Part shown: one piece after another, positions 1-10,300 of the stretch
How the letters are laid out: every line of letters begins with the position of its first letter
Numbering within the stretch: the first letter of the stretch is position 1
Assembly: GCA_002633185.1 (NCBI GenBank)
Contig: NWBM01000003.1
Location: 100,107-164,106, forward strand
Source of the DNA: Lachnospiraceae bacterium Phil5
GTDB lineage: Bacteria; Bacillota; Clostridia; TANB77; CAG-508
Direction: 5' to 3'
DNA length: 64,000 nt
Position numbers and translations under genes: made by a program
The notes under the pieces: generated by a model
The model's database searches: none
Told to the model about the DNA's origin: nothing
What the model saw: only the letters and a program-made list of their open reading frames with translations

Positions 1-1
1 T

Positions 2-550
2 GATGAAGTTGACAAAGAACACTACGGTTCAGATATTTCTCCTAGAGAAAATATGAAATTAATTCGAGGAATTTGCGATAATTTTATTAAAAATTTTGAT
101 GACCCAAATGAGAAGAATTTGCTTTTCACTGGTACAACCGGAGTTGGAAAAACATTTCTATCGAGCTGTATTGCAAAAGAATTAATTGATGAAGGAAAAA
201 CCGTACTATATCAAACCGCTCCTATAATGTTAGATATGATAATTGATTATAAATTTGGAAAAAATAATATTTCTGATACTACATACAAAAATCTTTTTGA
301 TGTTGATTTATTAATTATTGATGATTTAGGCACAGAATCTATGAATCAAGTTAAATTCGCTGAATTATTTAATATAATTAATTCCAGACTGCTTAACCAG
401 ACTGGCAAATGTTATAAAACTATTATTTCTACCAACCTAAATTTGGCTATGCTTAATAAAACTTATGGTGAGAGAATTAGTTCTAGATTAATTGGAAATT
501 ATAATATTTGCAGGTTTTTTGGAGAAGATTTAAGGTTTTCAAATCGCTAG
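2..550 (+). CDS. DnaC/DnaI-like helicase loader ATPase, 5' end outside window
   Basis: The reading frame is open from base 2, so the gene starts before the window; the internal Met at 53 is probably not the start. The visible 182 residues form an AAA+ ATPase: Walker A GTTGVGKT, Walker B LLIIDDLG, a sensor-1-like ISTN and an Arg-finger-like ERISSRL. This layout is that of DnaC/DnaI loaders, which place the replicative helicase on DNA; IstB of IS21 elements is the close alternative, but no IS21 transposase is visible. The TAG stop (548-550) touches the GTGG end of a REP repeat. A hairpin with a T-tract at 617-649 would terminate it. Confidence 0.8.
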   Translation, partial: DEVDKEHYGSDISPRENMKLIRGICDNFIKNFDDPNEKNLLFTGTTGVGKTFLSSCIAKELIDEGKTVLYQTAPIMLDMIIDYKFGKNNISDTTYKNLFDVDLLIIDDLGTESMNQVKFAELFNIINSRLLNQTGKCYKTIISTNLNLAMLNKTYGERISSRLIGNYNICRFFGEDLRFSNR

Positions 551-709
551 TGGATTTTTTGAGATTTTTTGGGACACCTCCAAAAAACATCTTAAAAATT
601 AAAAACATTTAAAAGCAAAAAACGATTCTATTTTATAGAATCGTTTTTTCGACTTTTTTCAAGCTTTTTCGAACCAAGATGTTTTTTGGAGGTGTCCCAA
701 AAAATCTAT
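550..709. repeat. REPIN-like inverted pair of REP elements (locus R1)
   Basis: Left copy starts GTGG (550-553) with core GGGACACCTCC at 571-581; right copy is the reverse complement with core GGAGGTGTCCC at 688-698 and ends CTAT (706-709). The two arms face each other around an intrinsic terminator. Just inside the right arm is a Cys-codon-free T-rich stretch (TTTTTTCGACTTTTTTC type) that recurs near loci R6 and R8, so the repeat unit extends beyond the core. The left end touches the stop of the helicase-loader gene and the right end contains the stop of the cohesin gene. Confidence 0.85.
617..649. terminator. Intrinsic terminator between convergent genes
   Basis: AACGATTCTAT (621-631) pairs perfectly with ATAGAATCGTT (635-645) around a TTT loop, flanked by A and T tracts on both sides, so it can work in both directions. 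It lies between the convergent helicase-loader and cohesin genes, inside the spacer of REPIN R1. Confidence 0.85.
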
Positions 710-1812
710 TGTTCCTTAACATATTTTACACCATATGCTATTATCCATGCACATGTTGCTACAACAAGTAGTATTATTGATGTGTATATGCCATCTCCTG
801 TTTGTGGTGATTTTTTTACTTCACTTGATGGTTTAGCTGTATCTTCCTTGTTAGTATCTTCTTTGTTGGTATCTTCTTTGTCTGTATTTTGTTGTTCGTC
901 TTTTTTGTCCTCATCCTTTTTCTCTTCATCTTTTTTATCGTCTTCTTTATTTGTATTTTCTTCATTTTTTGTCTCTTCTTCAACAACTGATGTAACAAAA
1001 CTATCACTATAAACGTTGTTTCCATACACATCAAATACTAAAATATTGTAAAATGTATTTGGCTCTGTTGCCACAACATATTTATCATCAGTTCTCTCAA
1101 CTAAAACTCCATTTACTTTAATGCTTCCAACTTTTCCACCATTAACTTCATCTGGTGTTATAACTAACTGTGTTCCATCTTTTTTCATTTGAATTCTTAA
1201 TTTTATTTCTTTAAATTCTTCTTCATAAACTGTAGGACCTTGAACTTCTGGTACTTCTACTTGATATTCTTCTTCTTCCTCTTTGGTTTCTTCAACGTCA
1301 ATTCCTTTAACATAAACAGAAGTTGTCATACCATCAAGTTCAATTAAGTTCCCATCATTTGAAGCTTCAACATCAATAACTCTAATATTATAATTTCCTG
1401 TTTCAATGTTATCTTTAACTTTGAATGTAACCACTCCAATTTCTGTACGGTCTGATATATATACTTTATTTGTTCCGTTAGGATATACTACAGCTTTTGT
1501 TTCCTCATTGTAATAAACGTTCTTCGATACAGTGCCAGTTTCTTGATTTACTACAACTAAATCTGTATTAAAACCAACAATTTCAAATACATTTTCATCA
1601 CATGTAATTTTACATTTTACTTGATTTAATTCTTGAGCAACATTGTCAATATTTATGCTATCTAGTATTAGAGGAACCTCAACAGTTTCTCCCATTTTTG
1701 CTTCTACGCCCTCTTCAAACATTATTCTGAAAGGAGATGCTGCAAAAGATTTAATTGATATGCATAAACCTAGAATTATAACTAATATTGATATTTTAAT
1801 TATTTTTTTCAT
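706..1812 (-). CDS. Cohesin-domain surface protein with LPXTG-like tail
   Basis: 368 residues: a signal peptide (about 1-25, cleaved after SFA), a cohesin-like beta-sandwich (about 26-170; GETVEVPLILDSI, then FEIVGFN, then VVTFKVKDN), a second beta-rich region to about 285, a highly charged Lys/Glu/Asp/Thr linker with a 5-residue tandem repeat, and a C-terminal sorting-like signal SPQTGDG followed by a membrane segment and positive tail. The motif is a variant of LPXTG, so sortase anchoring is inferred. It lies 19 bases after the dockerin gene, with SD AAAGGAG. Cohesins bind dockerins, so it is probably the cell-wall receptor for its operon partner. The TAG stop lies inside REP R1. Confidence 0.75.
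   Translation of the reverse strand: MKKIIKISILVIILGLCISIKSFAASPFRIMFEEGVEAKMGETVEVPLILDSINIDNVAQELNQVKCKITCDENVFEIVGFNTDLVVVNQETGTVSKNVYYNEETKAVVYPNGTNKVYISDRTEIGVVTFKVKDNIETGNYNIRVIDVEASNDGNLIELDGMTTSVYVKGIDVEETKEEEEEYQVEVPEVQGPTVYEEEFKEIKLRIQMKKDGTQLVITPDEVNGGKVGSIKVNGVLVERTDDKYVVATEPNTFYNILVFDVYGNNVYSDSFVTSVVEEETKNEENTNKEDDKKDEEKKDEDKKDEQQNTDKEDTNKEDTNKEDTAKPSSEVKKSPQTGDGIYTSIILLVVATCAWIIAYGVKYVKEQ
839..883. repeat. 15-bp tandem repeat, three units, in frame
   Basis: Three near-identical 15-base units (GTATCTTCYTTGTTR type; 839-853, 854-868, 869-883) encode the KEDTN repeats in the linker of the cohesin protein. In-frame units could change linker length by slippage. Confidence 0.8.
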
Positions 1813-1831
1813 TTTCTACACTTCTCCTTTC

Positions 1832-4800
1832 CTATTCAAGATATCCATATTCATTAGGCAAATAACCTGGTAATTCTGCAACTGCCCTTGCTAAAGCAAC
1901 TGCATCAAAAATACTACCACTATAAGGATATAGATTTCCATCTTCATCAGGGCCATTTAAAACATTGCTTGCATAGTAATGATATGTTGACTCTCCAAAA
2001 ATACCAGCTAAATATTTAAGCATTGCAGTTAAGTCAGTAGTTTGATATGCTCTTCCATCACCATTTAAATCCCCAGGTATGAATACATTTTCAATCATAA
2101 CTTTATCATGAAAGTTATTAACATTATCAATATCAAAATCGTTATCATCTTCAACCTTAACAACTAAAATATTATACTCTCCACCTCTGTTAAGTCCAAA
2201 TCGATAATCAGCATATGTAACGTTATTATCTTCTGTTCTTTGATCTACAAGTGTTGCTTCCTTGTATATGTATGGTTTATCATCAGTTTCTTTTTTGCTT
2301 AGATTTGATCTATACTCAAAAAATACTCTAATATCTTCCGCTTTCAAATTCGAAAGTTCTAATCTTAAATTATATCTTATAGAACTATATTTTTTAGAAT
2401 CTCCTTCACCTACCACTTTACCTGCCATTAATATATTTGTTGGGTTAGTTACTACAGAATATGGTGTATCTTTACTATCCAACTCAACTTTACTTCCATC
2501 AGGTAAAATTACTTTATCAGATTTTTCATCAACATTTGGAACCAAAATTACTTTACTGTTTTCTGTATTAATTTTAATTTCATCTTTTATTCTAATGGTT
2601 ATTTCATTTTTTGTTGGATTGTTTAGATTGTCTTCTTTTATGGCATTAATTTTGTATGTTCCTTCTTCATTTATTGTGAAATTTATAGGTAATTGTTCTG
2701 TGTTCAAGTTATAAATAGATTTTCCATTATTTATAGAGTTTGGATTTATTACAGTGTTATTTACGTCTTTGATTTCAACTTCGTTATCAGATTCAAGTTC
2801 TAATTTAACTGTTTGAATACCTGACGCATCTTTACAATTTGCTTCTTTATTAAATTCAGCAAATCCTGTAAATGTTGTTCCTGTTTTATATGTACCATCT
2901 TCTGTTACTTCTTCATTTTCTATACATAATCTTGGTTTTAGTACGGTTGCATCGAATATTACTGTTTTCGGATCTACCTCTACATCATTTAATTTGTATT
3001 TTATATTATTTTTAATATTCTCATCTTTAAATACTAATTTGTTTCCTGCGTCATCTACAGCGCAATCTTCTGAATTGTCGTTTAAAGATTTAACAAATTC
3101 AATACTACCTTCGAAATCACTTGTATTTTCTATAATTGTTTCCTTTATTGAAATATTGCTTTCATCGCTCTTTTCTTTTATATCATCATTCGCATTAAAT
3201 GTTGTTGTTCCTTTTTTAAATTGTAATATTCCAGTTTGACCTGTTATCTCTTCATTATATTTAATATGTACATTTGCCTTGTTTATATTTGATATATACT
3301 TCTTTTCGTTCATTTCTTCAGCATCAGCTTCTATTTGAACTTCTATACTTTCAACTGATGGCGATGTTATATCAACTGTGTAGTTTCCTGTTAGCTTATC
3401 AACTATGTTCCCTAAATCTTCTGTAATTTGTTTGTTATAAATTAATGCACCTGACTCTGTTTGATCTAATTTAGATAATGCTTGTGATTCTGGTAGTCCA
3501 CCAAACATTTTTTTTACTACATTTTTATCATAAAATTTTCCATCTAATTTACCAATTTTTATTTCTCCGTCTTGGCAGTTTTCATCGACTGTATATACAT
3601 ATGTAATTTCATTACCATTTTTTTCACTTAATTCAATTCCATCTTCATCTTGTTTTCTGTCGTATCCGCCAAAATTCATATATAAGTCTGGTAATGTATT
3701 TTCTGTTCTAATATCATAATTAAAGTATAATCTTACTTTAAACTTATCATTTACTTTATAAGCTTTTTTATTTTTATCTGAATTTACCACTTCTATTTTT
3801 TTTATTTGTAATGGTTCATAACTAAATTTTATTGCTCCTGTTGGCATTATATATGGATTTCCATATTTATCAACTAATCCAATATATATGTATTTCATTG
3901 TATCCTTATCATTATGATCTGCAGGAATACTTATGGTTATATGATCTCCACCTTTTGCATCTTTTGTATAGGTTTTACTGTTATTTGGATCTGCAAAAAA
4001 CATACTAAATCTCCATCCTTCAGAACTGTTTACCTGATATTTATCAAGTTGTGATATATCTAATTCTCTATTAGACACTCTATACATTACTTTAATACTA
4101 TCGTCTACGTCTTTATCTACAATATCGAATACAATCTTTTGTTCATTTCTGGCTGTATTAGTTGATACTACTCCTGGGTCTTCTCCTTCTATAGTATAAG
4201 TATTATTATTAAATTCAGGTCTATTACTTAATGTAACTCTTTTAGTTTCTGTTGTAGTTCTTCCATATTTGTTTTTTGCTGTTATTTCAAAAGTATAATA
4301 TCCGGCTGTATATTTTTCATCATTTAAATCTATTGTAAACTCAGCTTCTGTTTTTAATCCATAATCACTTTTTTTTGTACTTGTATTTGTTGAATTTATA
4401 TATCCCTCATATACTGATGTTCCTTTTTTATCTAATGTTGCACTCTTATATATAGTACATTTAGCACTAGTAATATGAGTATCTCTTAAAGATTTTGCTT
4501 GAACTTTCAATGTTATTTTTTCTGAAGTGCTTTCTTTAACTTGAGTGCATATTATTGGCTTTGATACAGCTACAACGTGTTCCCAACCCAAATGTCTATA
4601 CCTAGAGCCATTGTGTAGACACATATACAAGTCATATATACCTTCGCCACCATTATTATATGGATCTAGAAATATTTCTACCTCTCCTTTTTGAGGAATA
4701 TATTCTGTCCAATTTAAACTATCATATCCTTGTTTTGAAAAATTATATTTTGTTGGTTCATCATCTTTGCTTCTTTTTATAAATTTTACTTTTACTTTAT

Positions 4801-6292
4801 CACAATCTTTTACGCTGTAAGCATATATTACTTTTCCATCATCACGATATTCAGTACGTTCATTTATTGGTGTAATAGTAGGTTCATTATATGATGGAGT
4901 TGGATTATTGTAAATAGGTTGTCCTAATGTAGGTTGTGTGTTATTGGTATCTGGTTCTACCGTGTCTTGTCCGATTGGATTTGTTGCTGGCGAAGGCTTA
5001 ACTACTTTTGGTTTACTTGAATTATATACGTATACATATTCTCTGTGTACTTCAGCCTTATAGTTGTATGTATCTATCGCTATATATCCTTCCTTCTTAT
5101 TTTTTAATGTAACTTTATAATAATTTTCAATCGGTTCAACAACTGGTTTATATATCGTAGAAACACTCTTATCTGCATTATATACAAATAAACTATTTTC
5201 ATCTGCAACTGCTTTAATTCCTTTAAATGCAGCCGTTGGAGTAATATATATTACAGGATCTTCCGCACTTTTCAAATCAACACCTATACTTTGACTAGCA
5301 GGACATCCATTATAAGTTTTACCATTTTCAACACTGCTACCTGTAACTTTGAAAGACGAACCACTCATATTAGATATTTTTATTGGTATTTGCGCTTGAG
5401 TAATTGAACAATCGTATTTTAGTATTCCTGAATTACCCACTTTGCCAACCGCTTGTACTTGCATCAAATTACTATTACACACAAAAGAATTACTGTTACC
5501 ATCAACTGTTAATGATTTCCTTAGTCCGTACAAAAGCTCTTGATAATCTCGTTCTAATCCTGGTTTTGCTTCATTAGTAATACTTACAGTATGTCCTTTT
5601 GGTATATATAATGTATTCTTATATATAACCGCTTTTTCTTCACCTTTAAGTGGAAGTATTCTTTCTCCTATTTTAATCTTATTTGGTTTTACTTCAATAA
5701 GAATACGTGGACCTATTCTATTATCCGTAGTTTTAATAGTTTCATTATATTGAAGTTCCATATATATTTCCACATTTTTACCATATTTCTTCTTTAAATC
5801 ATTTATCTTTTCAGTTGTCAACACTATTTCATCATTATCTTCAGTATGTGTTTCAAATGCATCAAACTTATTATTACCCTTTGCAAATAATACGGTCCTA
5901 TAATTACTACTATAATCATATCTACAAACCTTAAATCGGGTTCCAGAATATACCTGTAATACATATGTTTCTTTATTTCTAATTGTAAAACGCGCAAATT
6001 CAGGATCTTTTATACCCGAAGCTAGATTGTCTACATAAATACGTAACAACCTTTCTTTAGTACCATATTGATGACCTGAAATTGGTCCGACTGTTCCTTT
6101 TGAAAACAATAGTGGATACATATCTTTATCTTTATCTCCAAGAATATCGACCATATTTCTAAATCTATAATATGTTTCAATTTGCCTTGCAACAGCCGTA
6201 TAAGATGTTCCTTTTAAAAATTGAGCACTTACTTCAAATAAAAGTGTCAAAATTATTGCGGCAATAAAAATTTTACTTATTCTCTCTTTCAT
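1832..6292 (-). CDS. Giant secreted protein with C-terminal dockerin
   Basis: 1486 residues. ATG at 6292 has a strong SD (GGGAGG). The N-terminus has a hydrophobic signal (about 7-25). The central part is long and beta-rich with Ig-like blocks and no catalytic motif I recognise; a Pro/Thr-rich linker lies near residues 430-475. The C-terminus (about 1405-1486) is dockerin-like: FIPGDLNGDGRAYQTTDLTAML is a Ca-binding F-hand repeat, and a weaker second copy runs to about residue 1478. It is first in a two-gene unit with the cohesin protein. An adhesin held at the surface through cohesin-dockerin contact is the simplest reading. The substrate is unknown. Confidence 0.7.
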   Translation of the reverse strand: MKERISKIFIAAIILTLLFEVSAQFLKGTSYTAVARQIETYYRFRNMVDILGDKDKDMYPLLFSKGTVGPISGHQYGTKERLLRIYVDNLASGIKDPEFARFTIRNKETYVLQVYSGTRFKVCRYDYSSNYRTVLFAKGNNKFDAFETHTEDNDEIVLTTEKINDLKKKYGKNVEIYMELQYNETIKTTDNRIGPRILIEVKPNKIKIGERILPLKGEEKAVIYKNTLYIPKGHTVSITNEAKPGLERDYQELLYGLRKSLTVDGNSNSFVCNSNLMQVQAVGKVGNSGILKYDCSITQAQIPIKISNMSGSSFKVTGSSVENGKTYNGCPASQSIGVDLKSAEDPVIYITPTAAFKGIKAVADENSLFVYNADKSVSTIYKPVVEPIENYYKVTLKNKKEGYIAIDTYNYKAEVHREYVYVYNSSKPKVVKPSPATNPIGQDTVEPDTNNTQPTLGQPIYNNPTPSYNEPTITPINERTEYRDDGKVIYAYSVKDCDKVKVKFIKRSKDDEPTKYNFSKQGYDSLNWTEYIPQKGEVEIFLDPYNNGGEGIYDLYMCLHNGSRYRHLGWEHVVAVSKPIICTQVKESTSEKITLKVQAKSLRDTHITSAKCTIYKSATLDKKGTSVYEGYINSTNTSTKKSDYGLKTEAEFTIDLNDEKYTAGYYTFEITAKNKYGRTTTETKRVTLSNRPEFNNNTYTIEGEDPGVVSTNTARNEQKIVFDIVDKDVDDSIKVMYRVSNRELDISQLDKYQVNSSEGWRFSMFFADPNNSKTYTKDAKGGDHITISIPADHNDKDTMKYIYIGLVDKYGNPYIMPTGAIKFSYEPLQIKKIEVVNSDKNKKAYKVNDKFKVRLYFNYDIRTENTLPDLYMNFGGYDRKQDEDGIELSEKNGNEITYVYTVDENCQDGEIKIGKLDGKFYDKNVVKKMFGGLPESQALSKLDQTESGALIYNKQITEDLGNIVDKLTGNYTVDITSPSVESIEVQIEADAEEMNEKKYISNINKANVHIKYNEEITGQTGILQFKKGTTTFNANDDIKEKSDESNISIKETIIENTSDFEGSIEFVKSLNDNSEDCAVDDAGNKLVFKDENIKNNIKYKLNDVEVDPKTVIFDATVLKPRLCIENEEVTEDGTYKTGTTFTGFAEFNKEANCKDASGIQTVKLELESDNEVEIKDVNNTVINPNSINNGKSIYNLNTEQLPINFTINEEGTYKINAIKEDNLNNPTKNEITIRIKDEIKINTENSKVILVPNVDEKSDKVILPDGSKVELDSKDTPYSVVTNPTNILMAGKVVGEGDSKKYSSIRYNLRLELSNLKAEDIRVFFEYRSNLSKKETDDKPYIYKEATLVDQRTEDNNVTYADYRFGLNRGGEYNILVVKVEDDNDFDIDNVNNFHDKVMIENVFIPGDLNGDGRAYQTTDLTAMLKYLAGIFGESTYHYYASNVLNGPDEDGNLYPYSGSIFDAVALARAVAELPGYLPNEYGYLE

Positions 6293-6322
6293 ATTTTTTC
6301 CTCCCTTTTGTTCTTAATTCAA

Positions 6323-6350
6323 ATTTTACAACATAAAAAGATTTTTACAA
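6323..6350 (-). promoter_or_regulatory. Possible sigma-A promoter of the dockerin-cohesin unit
   Basis: On the minus strand TTGTAA (6345-6350) and TAAAAT (6323-6328) are 16 bases apart, 30 bases upstream of the start codon. The match is partial. Confidence 0.4.
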
Positions 6351-6381
6351 GTATCCTGTACTTATAAAAATAGAGATTTAC

Positions 6382-6483
6382 TTACGGTTTTTGGCAATAA
6401 AAAGAAATGTTAAGTTTGTATTACATTTTATGACAATTTATTACACTTATTGTAATAAATTCATAAAAGTATTATTTCCGTAA
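6382..6483. promoter_or_regulatory. Divergent regulatory region with TTACGG boxes
   Basis: The 314 bases between the divergent starts 6292 (-) and 6607 (+) hold no gene. They contain TTACGGTTT (6382-6390, facing the dockerin gene), TTTCCGTAA (6475-6483, facing the plus-strand gene) and a GTTTGTATTACATTTT stretch near 6415. Similar TTACGGAAA boxes occur upstream of the VirB2-like gene and both InlB-repeat genes. Confidence 0.45.
6437..6459. promoter_or_regulatory. Perfect 9-bp inverted repeat, operator-like
   Basis: TTTATTACA (6437-6445) and TGTAATAAA (6451-6459) form a perfect inverted repeat around a 5-base centre, between two divergent genes. There is no T-tract, so a protein-binding site is more likely than a terminator. 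Confidence 0.5.
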
Positions 6484-6533
6484 TCTTTCTTCGTTTTCAT
6501 TTTGAAATATACTTTTTGTATACATACATTTTT

Positions 6534-6562
6534 TTGACTTTTGGGCAGTTTTATAGTATAAT
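6534..6562 (+). promoter_or_regulatory. Sigma-A promoter
   Basis: TTGACT (6534-6539), a 17-base spacer and TATAAT (6557-6562), about 45 bases upstream of the ATG at 6607. Confidence 0.8.
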
Positions 6563-6606
6563 AATTATAGTATCTTTTGATACAATTTTAAAAAGGAGTG
6601 AATATT

Positions 6607-7182
6607 ATGAAAACAACATCTGGTAAGGCACAAACTACTCCGAAGGTTCGGAAAAGACTCCATATCGGCTTCGGTATTGTAGGTTTCATTGTTATTGTTG
6701 CTTCAGCAATTATTTCATATGTAATCTTAATCAAAGCCGACAAAAGCCAAAAGTATGCGTCCATGTGGGACGAAAATTATGGCTTAACAGCATTACCTGA
6801 AGGATTGTCTTATAACGTTACTGATGGATTTAACGATGGAGAATATTGGTGTTTCCAAAAAGACGGCACCGGTGTAATGTTCCATCAAGGAGCCATGCCC
6901 ACAGAAAAGACATCTGAATGGTTAAAACGTGGTCGAGAGAAAGTTAAAAAGTCTAAAGTAGACCAAGTAGACGAAGAAACTCTAGTAGCTGCAAAATACG
7001 ATTATCTCGTCCGAAATGGACATTTTTTCGAAGGCGAAGAAACTATTGTTTTAATGCTAGGGTCTGCACTTTTTGACACACCCGACAGATTTACGGAAGA
7101 TGAGCGCAAAGCCATCCATGATCAACTTGCAATAGTATTCTACTATTGCTCCAAGGATCCAAGTGAGCGCGTAGAGAAATAA
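6607..7182 (+). CDS. Unknown single-pass membrane protein
   Basis: I choose ATG 6607 because AAAAGGAG (6591-6598) is 8 bases upstream; the GTG at 6598 overlaps that SD. The 191-residue product has a basic N-terminus, one membrane segment (about 23-45) and a soluble C-terminal part. No family is recognised. It is a single-gene unit with its own promoter and a strong terminator. Its codon choice (more GCC, GGC, CGT, ACC) is visibly richer in GC than its neighbours, which suggests recent arrival. The gene at 52054 shares these properties but not the sequence. Confidence 0.7.
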   Translation: MKTTSGKAQTTPKVRKRLHIGFGIVGFIVIVASAIISYVILIKADKSQKYASMWDENYGLTALPEGLSYNVTDGFNDGEYWCFQKDGTGVMFHQGAMPTEKTSEWLKRGREKVKKSKVDQVDEETLVAAKYDYLVRNGHFFEGEETIVLMLGSALFDTPDRFTEDERKAIHDQLAIVFYYCSKDPSERVEK

Positions 7183-7200
7183 CGCTCTTACAACCGAACC

Positions 7201-7233
7201 AAAACCGGTGGGTAATATCCACCGGTTTTTTCT
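7201..7233 (+). terminator. Intrinsic terminator
   Basis: AAAACCGGTGG (7201-7211) pairs with CCACCGGTTTT (7219-7229), loop of 7, followed by Ts. It ends the unknown membrane-protein unit. Confidence 0.9.
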
Positions 7234-7240
7234 TTTGAAT

Positions 7241-7294
7241 TTTAGTAGAGTTTTGGTGTAGATTTTTGGGAGGTGTCCCAAATTCTCTACTAAA
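7241..7294. repeat. REP-like element with palindromic ends (locus R2)
   Basis: TTTAGTAGAG (7241-7250) and CTCTACTAAA (7285-7294) are perfect inverted ends around GTAG (7258-7261) and the core GGAGGTGTCCC (7269-7279). It lies between a terminator and the NRPS promoter. Confidence 0.8.
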
Positions 7295-7299
7295 AATCC

Positions 7300-7327
7300 T
7301 TGCTTTTTTTTATTTTTATTATATAAT
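7300..7327 (+). promoter_or_regulatory. Promoter of the NRPS gene
   Basis: TTGCTT (7300-7305), 16 bases, TATAAT (7322-7327). Transcription would begin near 7334, which argues against the ATG at 7336 as the start codon. Confidence 0.65.
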
Positions 7328-7371
7328 ATAGGCAAATGTGTAAACAAATGAGAAGGGATGTCGATTTACAA

Positions 7372-10300
7372 ATGAACAAAGAATTATTTCCACTAACAGA
7401 ACCACAAAAAAACTTTCTACAATTAGAGCAGGTAAATTGTGATGAGCACAATTTATATGCTATTTATTCTATTTTAAAATTTCCCAAAACCGTTGATTTA
7501 AAAATTTTAGATTTAACTGTTAATAAAGTACGTGAACTAAATGATTCAATTAGAATTCATTTTATTAAAGACGATAAAACAAATGAATACATGCAATATA
7601 TTGAAGATTATTGCTATGAAAAAACAGATATTATTAAATCAAATTCTGATGATATTTTAAAAGTTGTAGAAAAAGTTAAAGAAATTCCTTTCTCTGTTGA
7701 TGGAAAACCAAATAAATTTTACATTGTAGTATTACCTTCTTGTGTATATATATTATTTGCCTCACACCATATTTTAGCTGATGGATATGGTATGACAAAT
7801 GTTGCAAATGAATTAAAGGATTTTTATTATTTAATTGAAAACAATATGCCAATTGAAAATTACCCAATATCTAGTTATAAAAACTTTATTAATCGTGAAC
7901 AAGAATATTTAACTTCTTCACGTTTTGAAAAAGATGAATTATATTGGAAAAGCCAAATTGCTCAAACAGAACCATGTACAATTTTTAAAAACAAAACTGA
8001 TTCAAAAAAGGCAAATAGATTTGACTACCCTATTCCATTTGAGTTATCTGAAGAGATTGAAAAATATTGTGAGCAAAATAAAATAACCGAGTATTCTTTT
8101 TACTTAGCTATTGTTTCAATTTATTATAATTATATTTACAATTTGAGTAATTTAACATTTGGAACACCTTTTTTAAATAGACAAAAACGTAATGATGAAT
8201 TTTTCGATACCGGTCTTCATGTGTGCACATTGCCACTTAATATTAATATTGATATAAACTCAGATTTTGTAAGTTTATGTAATAATATTAATTCTGCAAA
8301 TTTATCATTATATAAACATGGAAATTATCCATATAATAAAATTCAAAAAATGTTTAGAAATGAAACTAACACAAACGCTAATTTATATGAAATTGGCTTT
8401 TCTTATCAGATTGGTATTTCTGAAAAAGAATTTGTTTCTAAAAATTATACTAAAAAAGAAAATGATGGAGTTGGAAGCTGCGCATGGATTTTCTCTGGAA
8501 GCCAGTCAAATGCAATAACTTTCCATATTACCCAATTAAATACACAGAAAATATTTTCTATAGATTACATAGTTTCCGTTTTTGAAGATGACGAAATAGA
8601 AAAAATTAATTCAGTTTTATTTAGTTTAATTAATCAAGTTTTAGCGGGTAAAACAGATTTAAATAATTTCAATATTCTTCTTGATGAGGATATTAAACTA
8701 TTAAATAAATTTAATTCAACTGGAAATATAGAAGAAATTGATAAAAATATAATTGATTATTTTGATGATGCTGTAAAAAATCATCCATTAAAAACAGCAT
8801 TAATATGTAATCAAAATGAATTATCATATGAAGAATTTAATAATAAAATTAATTTTTTAACTAATTATTTATTAGAAAATAAAATTGAAAAAAATACTCC
8901 TATCGCTTTATTATTTGATAAAAGTTTTGAAATGATGATTTCTATTTTTGCTGTTCTAAAAGCCGAATGCCATTATGTACCAATACTTCCTGATGAAAAT
9001 ATGGATAGAATTAGTTACATAATAAAAGACTGCAATCCAAGCTGTATTTTAACACATAATAATTATGAAAAAATTGTTTCTAAATTTAAAATAACAACTT
9101 TTAATTTAGATAATATTTTTGGTGATTATTCATCAGATAAAAAATATGAAATTAAAAATACGCATTTACGAACAATTAAGCCAGATGATTTAGCATATAT
9201 GATCTACACCTCTGGTTCTACTGGAAACCCAAAAGGTGTTCAAATAATGCATAAAAATATTACAGGTTTTATTGAATCTTTGAAAAATAATAAAGCATTA
9301 AAACCATTATTTTCAGATGTAAGTATGTCTTTATTAAAATATTCATTTGATGCTTCTGGCATTGATATTTATTCATCATTATTAATTGGAGGTAGCCTAT
9401 TAATAATAAGCAAAAAAGATGAATTAAATCCTGTAAAAGTATTGGAATTAATTGCAAAATATAAGGTAACACGTTCATTCTTAATTCCAAAATGGATTGA
9501 ACATATTGTGCAAACAAGTTTAACTTATAATTATAATCTTTCAAATTTAAAGTTACTTGGAACTGGTGGAGAAGTTTTAAAACCTGCTTTATTAAAGCAA
9601 TTCAGTGAAAAATATCCGCAGATTAAAATTGCAAATTTATATGGACCTTCTGAAACAACAATGTTTACTACTTATAAAATTGTTTCTGAAACAGAAATTG
9701 AATCTAATAATTCAAGCATTGGTTCTCCTATTCCATATAGTAGAATAGCAATTATTAATTCAAACAATTCATTTATGCCTATAAATACTGAAGGTGAATT
9801 AATTGTTTATGAGGATAAAAATTCAATTGAGAACTTAGCAAAAGGATATTTAAATTTAGAAGAACAAACTTCAAATAGATTTATTAATATTTTTAATCCG
9901 CTTACTCAGGAAACCGTTAGAGCCTATAAAACAGGTGATTATGCGAAAATAAATAAAAATTTAGAAATTGAATTTATTGGAAGAAAAGATGATATTGTAA
10001 AAGTAAATGGTGGATATTTAATTGCACTTAATGAAGTTGAAGAAAGAATAAATAGTTTATTAGCTGACACAGAAAGTTATGCTGTTGCAGTTCCATATAA
10101 AAATACTAAAGCAATAGTTTTATTTGTAAAATTAACTGAAAAATCATTTACAACAAATACTATAAAAAATTTCTTAAAACGAAATCTATCATTTTATATG
10201 CAACCAAAGAAAATAATTGATATTCCAGAAATTCCAAGAACATCATCTGGAAAAATTGATAGACAAAAATTAAGAGAAATTGCTGCCCAAAGCTTTAGAA

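Noticed and set aside
686-1012. Plus-strand Ser-rich frame
   Set aside because: It is the antisense of the Lys/Glu/Asp-rich linker of the cohesin gene, with no SD.
7057-7347. Minus-strand 96-residue frame across the terminator and REP R2
   Set aside because: It crosses a terminator, a REP and the NRPS promoter, and lies opposite a better-supported gene.
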